NCBI GenBank assembly: GCA_964393525.1
Contig: CAYMTV010000014.1
Coordinates: 1-24,742 of the forward strand
Length of the DNA stretch: 24,742 nucleotides
DNA from: CAYMTV01 sp964393525
GTDB lineage: Bacteria > Patescibacteriota > Microgenomatia > Daviesbacterales > UBA10151
Direction of reading: 5' to 3'
Below, one piece after another: positions 13,395-18,800 of the stretch (its first letter is position 1; each line of letters opens with the position of its first letter). The notes below the pieces were generated by a model, which saw nothing but the letters and a program-made list of their open reading frames with translations, did no database searches and was not told the DNA's origin. Both the position numbers and the translations under genes were made by a program.

Positions 13395-13937
13395 ATGCCA
13401 AAGACACGCGTACAAAAAGAAGAACAAGTTAAAAACCTAATAGAGAAACTTGGGAAATCCAAATCCGTGGTCTTTACAGACTATCAGGGAATGACTATGT
13501 CCCAACTTTCTGACTTAAGAAATAAACTCCGGGAGGTTGGAGCTGAGTTTTCTGTTACAAAAAATAACCTTTTAAAGCTTGCCCTTAGGGGTGCTGTTTC
13601 TGACCACGAACCAATAACTAATAACCAATCACTCTTTGAAGGCCCAATCGCGACTTTATTTTCCTACGATGACGAAATCTCCCCTATTAAAATCTTAGCC
13701 AAAGCCATCAAAGACAACGGAGTTGGTAAAGTTAAGGGAGGACTTTTTGAAGCAGAATACATGGATGAGATAAAAGCGCTTAAACTCGCATCCCTTCCAT
13801 CCAAAGATGAACTTAGAGCTAAAGTAGTTGGATCTTTAGGTGCACCACTTTATGGAATTGTTGGAGTTTTGCAGGCTAATTTAAGAAATCTAGTGTATGC
13901 ATTGGAACAAATCCGAGTTCAAAAAGGAGGTGAATAA
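13395..13937 (+). CDS. rplJ: 50S ribosomal protein L10 (uL10)
   Basis: A 180-residue protein of normal length. The N-terminal rRNA-binding domain shows EEQVKNLIEKLGKSKSVVFT followed by DYQGMTMSQLSDLRNKLRE, and FSVTKNNLLKLAL; then GPIATLFSYDD and KVKGGLFEAEYM. The C-terminal helix (PLYGIVGVLQANLRNLVYAL then EQIRVQKG) is the L12-dimer docking site. L10 anchors L12 dimers on the stalk and normally represses its own operon with L12. A GAGGAG Shine-Dalgarno sequence lies 14 nt before the ATG, longer than usual. rplL follows after a 140-bp inverted-repeat element. Confidence 0.97.
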   Translation: MPKTRVQKEEQVKNLIEKLGKSKSVVFTDYQGMTMSQLSDLRNKLREVGAEFSVTKNNLLKLALRGAVSDHEPITNNQSLFEGPIATLFSYDDEISPIKILAKAIKDNGVGKVKGGLFEAEYMDEIKALKLASLPSKDELRAKVVGSLGAPLYGIVGVLQANLRNLVYALEQIRVQKGGE

Positions 13938-13940
13938 ACC

Positions 13941-14080
13941 TAATTGTCATCCTGAAGAGACGAAGTCTCTGAAGGATCTCTCACGAATGTGAGGTACACT
14001 GAAAGTGTAACTGAAACAATGGATTCGACAAGCTCACCACAGGGTTCAGAGATTCTTCGCTTCGCTCAGAATGACAATTA
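13941..14080. mobile_element. MITE-like inverted-repeat element between rplJ and rplL
   Basis: Perfect 10-bp terminal inverted repeats TAATTGTCAT (13941-13950) and ATGACAATTA (14071-14080), extended to 15 bp with one mismatch. It contains a train of small hairpins: AGAGAC-GAA-GTCTCT (13956-13970), CTCAC-GAAT-GTGAG (13980-13993) and TACACT-GAA-AGTGTA (13995-14009). It has no coding capacity and fills the rplJ-rplL spacer. The right end contains an ATG in frame with rplL. Confidence 0.7.
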
Positions 14081-14088
14081 AAATAGAT

Positions 14089-14835
14089 ATGACAGGTCAA
14101 GACGGAAACAAACAAGCAGAGGAAGCAGCACAACAGGCTGAAGCTTCAGCAGAAGTAGCAGCAGAAGCAGCCACCGAAGCTACAGCAGCAGTTGAAGAAG
14201 TAAAGGAAGCNNNNNNNNNNGCAGACGATCAAAAAACAGAAGAATCCTCCGACGCTAAAGCTATGGAGGACAAGAAAGTAGAAGCAGCAGCGCAGCAAGC
14301 TGAAGATTCAGCGCAACAAGCTCAAGAAGCAGCCACCGAAGCTACAGCAGCAGTTGAAGAAATAAAGGAAGTTGTAGAAGAAGTAAAAGCAGATCCTTCG
14401 ACTAACGCTCAGGACAAGGGAGAGCCAAAGAAAGAGGTAAAACCAGTCTCTGCTTCTTTAGAGAAAATAATTGAGCAAATTGAAAAACTGCAAGTTATAG
14501 AACTTGCAGATTTAGTTCATGCACTTGAGGATAGATTTGGAGTTACAGCTCAAGCTCCTATGGCAGTTGCCCCTTCGGCAGGCTCAGGGCAAGCAGCAGC
14601 CGGTGAACCGGAGGCAGAACAAACCTCCTTCAATGTAATTTTAGCCGCCTCTGGTGCCAACAAAATTGGTGTTATTAAAGCTGTTAGGGAGTTAGTCCCA
14701 ACTTTAGGACTTAAAGAAGCCAAAGACTTGGTAGAAGCTGCTCCAAAACCAGTTATGGAGGGAGTTAACAAAGCAACATCAGAAGAGGCTAAAGCTAAAT
14801 TAACTGCAGCAGGAGCAACTGTAGAGTTACAGTAA
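14089..14835 (+). CDS. rplL: 50S ribosomal protein L7/L12 (bL12) with long Ala/Glu-rich N-terminal extension
   Basis: bL12 is normally about 120-130 residues; this frame is about 248. The canonical part begins near the end of the first half: the N-terminal dimer domain LEKIIEQIEKLQVIELADLV, then LEDRFGV, an Ala-rich hinge, and the C-terminal domain FNVILAASGANKIGVIKAVR, LGLKEAKDLVEAAP and AKAKLTAAGATVEL, which recruits translation GTPases. The extension holds two copies of a roughly 28-residue AAQQAE..AATEATAAVEE unit that predict long helix or coiled coil, separated by a linker with a 10-N gap. Short dispersed repeats encode ADPSTNAQDKGE and part of the hinge (APSAGSGQA). I chose ATG 14089 over 14071 because the latter lies in the terminal repeat of the preceding element; no Shine-Dalgarno site decides it. 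Confidence 0.92.
   Translation: MTGQDGNKQAEEAAQQAEASAEVAAEAATEATAAVEEVKEXXXXADDQKTEESSDAKAMEDKKVEAAAQQAEDSAQQAQEAATEATAAVEEIKEVVEEVKADPSTNAQDKGEPKKEVKPVSASLEKIIEQIEKLQVIELADLVHALEDRFGVTAQAPMAVAPSAGSGQAAAGEPEAEQTSFNVILAASGANKIGVIKAVRELVPTLGLKEAKDLVEAAPKPVMEGVNKATSEEAKAKLTAAGATVELQ
14211..14220. other. Scaffold gap (10 N) in the rplL extension
   Basis: Ten Ns between the two internal repeats of the L12 extension. The frame is consistent across the gap as written. An assembly break on the repeat is likely, so the number of repeat units may be underestimated. Confidence 0.95.
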
Positions 14836-14861
14836 CTCAAACCCGTCAATGTTTTGAGTTT

Positions 14862-14890
14862 AAGGGCAAAGAGTAATCTTTGCCCTTTTT
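14862..14890 (+). terminator. Intrinsic terminator after rplL
   Basis: AAGGGCAAAGA (14862-14872) pairs perfectly with TCTTTGCCCTT (14877-14887) around a GTAA loop and ends in a T-run. It is 27 bp after the rplL stop and closes the rplJL unit. A smaller hairpin (ACTCAAA / TTTGAGT, about 14835-14859) precedes it. Confidence 0.9.
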
Positions 14891-14927
14891 AGGTAGACAA
14901 AAAGTAATAAAGTTGTATACTATAGGG

Positions 14928-14956
14928 TTGACTACTGAACTGTCTATTGTTATAAT
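14928..14956 (+). promoter_or_regulatory. Consensus promoter giving a leaderless transcript
   Basis: TTGACT (14928-14933), a 17-bp spacer and a perfect TATAAT (14951-14956). The next ATG (14966) begins 9 nt after the -10 box, so the predicted transcript start is within about 3 nt of it. This is the best example of the near-leaderless layout in the window. Confidence 0.75.
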
Positions 14957-14965
14957 GTTAGTTAA

Positions 14966-15712
14966 ATGTACTCAACTCCCGAGTTCAAAGCTGGACAAAA
15001 TCGCATAACCCCTCAAAGACTCTTGGAAGGTATCAGGACTGCAGTTTCTTGTGTTTTCTATGGACAAGATGAACTAAGTTATCTAACTGAAGGTGTAGCT
15101 TTGGCTACATTTAGTTTAGTTAGAAAACAGAAACATCTTCCCCTGGCTGCTTCGGCAATATTACTTAGTGCAGGCGCAATACAACTAGCGGAAGAGCTTA
15201 TTAGAGTATGTAGACGTGGTTTAACGGAATCTGGTGTGCATATGACAATCATACCTAGAACATATATGGGTTTTCGTCCTCGACAATTAAAGGATGGGAC
15301 TAGGCTTATCCCAGGGCAGTTAGTAGGAGAAATTCATTATTATCATGATATGTATGAGGCCTCAGTTAATGAAAGCGTGACTGGTCGAACTAGAACGTAT
15401 TTTACCCGAGCAAAAGGTTCTCTAGAACAGTTGGCTAATTTATGTCAGTCAGGAGATCCGAGGGTTGAAGGAGTTGGACATTTTGTCGGTCGTTCGCATA
15501 TTGCTGGAGCCTTGGCAGAAAGGTTGGGTTTTGAATTATTCCCCATAGATCAACCTTATTTTAGATGGATGGCAAATTTCAAAAGCAAAGGTTTAGTTAA
15601 AGATTTAAATTTTAATAACACAAAGTGGCTTCCTTTAAGTAGAAATCTAAAAGATGCGAGAGAAGCTGTTATTTCTAGAGCAAGCCTAATTGAGCTATAT
15701 GCTACAAGGTAA
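14966..15712 (+). CDS. Orphan protein of unknown function
   Basis: A 248-residue protein with no recognised family. The N-terminal quarter is helical and ends in a moderately hydrophobic stretch (LPLAASAILLSAGAIQLAEE, about 58-77) that could be a membrane helix or a buried helix. The middle is basic and aromatic (PRTYMGFRPRQL, EIHYYHDMYEAS). The C-terminal half contains VEGVGHFVGRSHIAGALAER, which reads like a small alpha/beta core with two His residues. It stands alone between the rplL terminator and the HTH gene. A consensus promoter 9 nt upstream supports the start. Confidence 0.65.
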   Translation: MYSTPEFKAGQNRITPQRLLEGIRTAVSCVFYGQDELSYLTEGVALATFSLVRKQKHLPLAASAILLSAGAIQLAEELIRVCRRGLTESGVHMTIIPRTYMGFRPRQLKDGTRLIPGQLVGEIHYYHDMYEASVNESVTGRTRTYFTRAKGSLEQLANLCQSGDPRVEGVGHFVGRSHIAGALAERLGFELFPIDQPYFRWMANFKSKGLVKDLNFNNTKWLPLSRNLKDAREAVISRASLIELYATR

Positions 15713-15744
15713 AGCTTTGGTCTAAAACTTCAATAAACCTTAAT

Positions 15745-15990
15745 CTATGACTTGACCTTTATGAATTCCAAATCGCGCAACTCTTGACATAATAAACCTA
15801 AAGTCCCAAGATCCCACCCTCCGGTCTTGAGCTCAAGTCCTTTTGGTCTGAGATCCTCAGGATCGAAGACAATACTGAATGAAACTGAAGGGTTGACACT
15901 CTCTGAATTTATATGATATACAAAGAGTAGGTATGGCAGATGAAGATTATAGAATAATCTTCTCAGACCATCTTTGATTATAAAAGGATA
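15745..15990 (-). pseudogene. Possible gene remnant: open frame without a start codon
   Basis: On the minus strand a frame stays open from the HTH gene region down to TAG at 15745-15747 and reads protein-like: LRRLFYNLHLPYLLFVYHIN, SFSIVFDPEDLRPKGLELKT, GGWDLGTLGLLCQELRDLEF. No ATG, GTG or TTG was found in this frame, and its upper part overlaps the HTH gene. It could be the C-terminal remnant of a lost gene or chance. Apart from a possible plus-strand promoter I see nothing else in 15713-15998. Confidence 0.25.
15893..15922 (+). promoter_or_regulatory. Possible promoter for the HTH gene
   Basis: TTGACA (15893-15898), 18-bp spacer, TATACA (15917-15922). It would give a leader of about 70 nt to the HTH gene, which has a Shine-Dalgarno sequence, unlike the leaderless genes nearby. 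Confidence 0.4.
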
Positions 15991-15998
15991 TATTGTAT

Positions 15999-16205
15999 AT
16001 GGCTGATAAAGTATCTCTTGAGAATCTCCCTGATCTACTAACAGTCAGAGAAGTTGCAGAAGTTTTAAGAGTATCCCCTTTAACTATTAAAAGATGGGGC
16101 AAAAGAGGAAAGTTACCTGCAATAAGAATCAACTCCAGAGGAGATCGGCGTTATAAGAAAGAAGCGGTTTTATGGCTTTTGGGTATAACTCAAAAGACTG
16201 TCTAG
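15999..16205 (+). CDS. Excisionase/MerR-type helix-turn-helix DNA-binding protein
   Basis: A 68-residue protein that is a single winged-helix domain: LPDLLTVREVAEVLRVSPLT then IKRWGKRGKLPAIRINSRGD followed by RRYKKEAVLWLL. This is the excisionase-family pattern (helix-turn-helix, then a wing with GxRRY). Such proteins bind DNA to control excision or transcription. The start is ATG 15999 because AAGGA (15984-15988) lies 10 nt upstream; a TTG at 15993 is also in frame. No integrase or phage gene is present in the window. An inverted repeat 40 bp downstream (16246-16284) could be a target. Confidence 0.85.
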   Translation: MADKVSLENLPDLLTVREVAEVLRVSPLTIKRWGKRGKLPAIRINSRGDRRYKKEAVLWLLGITQKTV

Positions 16206-16245
16206 GTATCTTTGAAGGAGCGAAGTCACAATTAACAAAAAACAT

Positions 16246-16284
16246 TGACAATTTTGTCTGCAGTCACTTGGTACAAAATTGTCA
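16246..16284. repeat. Perfect 12-bp inverted repeat downstream of the HTH gene
   Basis: TGACAATTTTGT (16246-16257) and ACAAAATTGTCA (16273-16284) with a 15-bp spacer. It is followed by CTGAGCGAAAC, similar to the arms of the dispersed repeat family. It could be an operator or attachment-like site, a repeat remnant, or a terminator without a T-run. The remainder of 16206-16443 holds no gene that I can see. Confidence 0.6.
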
Positions 16285-16443
16285 CTGAGCGAAACTGGAG
16301 TTTAAGTTTAATGACTAAATCTTAACTAGTTGAGCGCTTTTTTGTAATGTGACAAGCGACTGGGGGTAGTTAGCAGTCGACCTAAGCTATTTGCTAATTG
16401 ATATAGATTAGGTTTTTGCAGAGCCACATTTGGGTAATATTGA

Positions 16444-16953
16444 CTAATTAGTAATCTGCGGATGAAATTCATAATTAGGATTCTTCTCAAAACCAATATC
16501 TCCCTTTTTATCTATAACATAATATGACAATCCCCTTCTTTGTTTAATAGTATCCCAATCCGTATATTTTTTGTCTTTGGGCAGATTATCAACTACTGCC
16601 AGGAAAGTTCTGCCGGTATTAATAATTGTGTGGGCATAACCTGAGGGAACCTCCACCTCTACACCCGGTCTAAGTCCCACAACTCTCACCTCTTTTGCAT
16701 TCCCTCCCAAGTCATTTTTCTGAACTACTATTACACCCTGGCCGTAGAGACAGCGATAAATTAAAGCACCCGGGTACCTGTTAATGAAACCCAAAGTCTT
16801 ATTGAATTCATTGCCTATTTTGCCGGTTGAAAGTACAGTTAAATTCTCCTCCGAGTCTGGTGAAGCAATTGTAAAATAACTTTGTTTTGTAGAGGAAAGC
16901 CCTGGGTCTAAAAGCACATCTTTTAGTTCTCTGGTAGAAACGGCAGTGACCAT
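16444..16953 (-). CDS. Cupin-fold, glucose-6-phosphate isomerase-like protein with altered metal site
   Basis: A 169-residue single cupin domain resembling the archaeal-type (cupin) glucose-6-phosphate isomerase family: YPGALIYRCLYGQGVIVVQK, GLRPGVEVEVPSGYAHTIIN, FLAVVDNLPKDKKYTDWDTI and a C-terminal GLSYYVIDKKG. Real enzymes have a T-x-G-H-x-H motif plus a downstream Glu and His as metal ligands. Here the equivalent place reads TLGFINRYPG, so both first His residues are missing, while the later His in GYAHT remains. Catalysis as an isomerase is therefore doubtful; a sugar-binding or regulatory role is possible. I chose ATG 16953 rather than 16992 because the longer reading contains a promoter. 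Confidence 0.75.
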   Translation of the reverse strand: MVTAVSTRELKDVLLDPGLSSTKQSYFTIASPDSEENLTVLSTGKIGNEFNKTLGFINRYPGALIYRCLYGQGVIVVQKNDLGGNAKEVRVVGLRPGVEVEVPSGYAHTIINTGRTFLAVVDNLPKDKKYTDWDTIKQRRGLSYYVIDKKGDIGFEKNPNYEFHPQITN

Positions 16954-16961
16954 ATACATCC

Positions 16962-16992
16962 ACAATAGCACAATTTTTGATAGAAAAGTCAA
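16962..16992 (-). promoter_or_regulatory. Possible near-leaderless promoter for the cupin gene
   Basis: Minus strand TTGACT (16992-16987), 19-bp spacer, TATTGT (16967-16962); the ATG begins 8 nt later at 16953. The spacer is long for sigma70, so confidence is limited. Confidence 0.35.
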
Positions 16993-17015
16993 TGGTTTTG
17001 GATTAAAATAGGGTT

Positions 17016-17858
17016 ATGCCCATATTTATTGTTGCAGTAATCCTGATAATATTTGGTGCAGGACTAGTGCAAATTCCCCATGATAAATTCAGATCAGATA
17101 AAACTTATCCCCTTTTGGATCTAACAGAATTCCCCCAAAAAAAAGATAACAGCCTTAAGCTCGGATTTCTTAAAATGGCTGACCCGGGCAAAGAAGTCCA
17201 GGAAGTGTGTAAAAATAGTAAATTGGCAGTTAATTTATTAGTTGATTCCTCCGGTTCTATGGAAGGAGAAAAGATTGATAAAACAAAGGCTATAATTGAA
17301 GAGCTTGGGAGCAAACTGCCTGGTGATACCCTGATCGGCCTTCAATCTTTAGATAAAGTTGTAATTAAATTTAACAAGTTAAAAGATCTTAAAAAAGACC
17401 TGAAAACCCTTTTGAAAAAGCTCAAACCTAAAGGAGGATCCCCGGTTTTAACCGGTTTTGAGCTGGCAAGAGGTGAGATCTCCCAAGCTAAAAAAGATTT
17501 CCCATCTTACAGCAACTTTGTCCTAATATTTCTGTCGGACGGAGGACCAAGTCCCATGCCCAAGGAAGACCCCAGACCAACTGCCCGGGCACTGAAATCC
17601 CAGTTCCCTGATTTAAAGATCGTAAACATTGGGCTTGGATTTAAAAACTTAGCAGGCAGCGGCTTAAATAACCTGCCTTTTGGTAAAAAAGCTGGTGAGA
17701 CTGGCGGCGAGGAGGCAAAAAAGATTTTAGTTGATATGGCAACTAGTCCCGGGGATTACTATGAACCTGACTTGGATCAGCTTAGCCAAACCTATCAAAC
17801 GATCTTACTACAAAGCTGTGGGATTAAATCTACTCAATCCCCCGCCCCCGGTTTCTAA
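17016..17858 (+). CDS. Membrane-anchored von Willebrand factor A (VWA) domain protein
   Basis: A 280-residue protein with an N-terminal anchor (residues 3-19) and one VWA domain (about 68-270). The metal-ion-dependent adhesion site is complete: DSSGS (D77, S79, S81), T146 in GGSPVLTGFEL, and D175 in IFLSDGGPSP. VWA domains bind protein partners through a bridging Mg2+ or Mn2+. With its outward orientation this is probably a surface adhesion or assembly protein. A TAAAAT box lies 6 nt before the ATG. It is divergent from the cupin gene across 62 bp, and its 3' end overlaps the convergent WecG-like gene by 29 bp. Confidence 0.88.
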   Translation: MPIFIVAVILIIFGAGLVQIPHDKFRSDKTYPLLDLTEFPQKKDNSLKLGFLKMADPGKEVQEVCKNSKLAVNLLVDSSGSMEGEKIDKTKAIIEELGSKLPGDTLIGLQSLDKVVIKFNKLKDLKKDLKTLLKKLKPKGGSPVLTGFELARGEISQAKKDFPSYSNFVLIFLSDGGPSPMPKEDPRPTARALKSQFPDLKIVNIGLGFKNLAGSGLNNLPFGKKAGETGGEEAKKILVDMATSPGDYYEPDLDQLSQTYQTILLQSCGIKSTQSPAPGF

Positions 17859-18678
17859 ATACCAAAACTAAGTATTGCCATAAAGAAGAAAACCGTTTTA
17901 TTCTCCAAGGCTGCAACATTGCCCGAAACAGCCATTCAAAGGCTAGAACCCTTATTATTTCAGGTGCTCTGGCGATATTGCCTGAGAGGTAATCAAAAGC
18001 TCCCCCAACTCCCATCATGACTTTAACAGGTAGCTTATTTAAATTATTGGCAATCCACTTTTCCTGCTTCCCATGCCCAAATGCTACAAAGAGAATATCC
18101 AATTTTGGAATAATGAATAATGAATCATGAATTATGGTTTTTTTGTTTTTCCCACTTGATTCTTGATCTGATTGGTTTCCATCTTCATCGATAACTCCTC
18201 CACTACTCGTGAAAACTATCTTTAATTTGGGATATTTTTTAAGTAAGCACTCTTTAAGTTTTTCTGCTACATTATCTTTTCCTCCTAAAAGGCCTATTGT
18301 AAAGCCCTTTTCGTTTGAGAGCTTAATCAAACTTTCCATTAAATCTACTCCGGCAACAGTAGGAAAATTGTCTCCATAAATTTTAGGGAAGGGAAAAGAT
18401 AGCCATTTAAGCAGCTTTTTCACAGGATTTTTTTCATAAAGCGTTTGATAAGCCCAAGCTATTCTCGGGCTATCGGGAATTGCTAAATCAGCATTATTTA
18501 AGATAGTCCTGAATTTTTCATCCTTTTGGGCAAGAATTATCATTTCAGGATTAGGAGTAACAATATAACGGCCGCCTTGCAAGGTCTCACCTTGCAAGGC
18601 TAACCATGCCTCTATTTGCTCAACTGCTTGAGCTATATTCACTTGATCTATTTTCACTCCTAAAATATCAACTTTCAT
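17830..18678 (-). CDS. WecG/TagA/CpsF family glycosyltransferase (GT26)
   Basis: A 282-residue protein, somewhat longer than the usual 240-250. Family motifs: a start VDILGVKIDQVNIAQAVEQI, VTPNPEM (41-46), NNADLAIPDSPRI (61-73, containing the catalytic-region Asp), FTIGLLGGKDNVAEKL, DILFVAFGHGKQEKW (194-208), and MMGVGGAFDYLSGNIARAPE. The last 35 residues, basic and hydrophobic, match the membrane-associating tail. Members transfer N-acetylmannosamine or related sugars to lipid-linked acceptors for wall polymers. Two segments are extra and repeat-encoded: residues about 27-35 from a palindrome (18574-18600), and about 165-190 from an AATGAATAATGA-type repeat (18108-18141). It follows the GT4 gene by 75 bp on the same strand. 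Confidence 0.9.
   Translation of the reverse strand: MKVDILGVKIDQVNIAQAVEQIEAWLALQGETLQGGRYIVTPNPEMIILAQKDEKFRTILNNADLAIPDSPRIAWAYQTLYEKNPVKKLLKWLSFPFPKIYGDNFPTVAGVDLMESLIKLSNEKGFTIGLLGGKDNVAEKLKECLLKKYPKLKIVFTSSGGVIDEDGNQSDQESSGKNKKTIIHDSLFIIPKLDILFVAFGHGKQEKWIANNLNKLPVKVMMGVGGAFDYLSGNIARAPEIIRVLAFEWLFRAMLQPWRIKRFSSLWQYLVLVFRNRGRGIE
18108..18141. repeat. Iterated TGAAT/ATGAAT repeat inside the WecG-like gene
   Basis: AATAATGAATAATGAATCAT followed by GAATTATGG is a run of ATGAAT-like units, self-complementary at GAATCATGAATTATG. It encodes the extra loop TIIHDSLFII of the WecG-like protein, just before the conserved DILFVAFG strand, and keeps the frame. Confidence 0.55.
18574..18600. repeat. 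Perfect 11-bp inverted repeat inside the WecG-like gene
   Basis: GCCTTGCAAGG (18574-18584), TCTCA, CCTTGCAAGGC (18590-18600). Each arm is itself nearly palindromic. It encodes the extra peptide ALQGETLQGG near the N-terminus. Confidence 0.7.
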
Positions 18679-18681
18679 AAT

Positions 18682-18800
18682 TTAAAATGCAAAATTCAAA
18701 AGGCAAAAATACAAATTAAAAGTTAAAAGTTAAAAGTTAAAAGTTAAAAGTTTTCAATTTTGACCTGCAATTTTGACTTTTGACCTTTGACTTTTAACTC
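18682..18800. repeat. AT-rich repeat with AAAAGTT tandem units at the GT4/WecG boundary
   Basis: AATTAAAAGTTAAAAGTTAA with four successive AAAAGTT units (18718-18750), then GTTTTCAATTTTGACC and TTTGACCTTTGACTTTTAAC. It resembles the repeats at 6690-6746 and 21412-21496. The right part encodes the last residues of the GT4 protein (RVKSQRSKVKIAGQN), so the repeat has replaced or extended its C-terminus. Confidence 0.65.

Noticed and set aside
15947..16132. Minus-strand 61-residue frame opposite the HTH gene
   Set aside because: It has no recognisable features and lies antisense to a clear excisionase-like domain with its own Shine-Dalgarno site.
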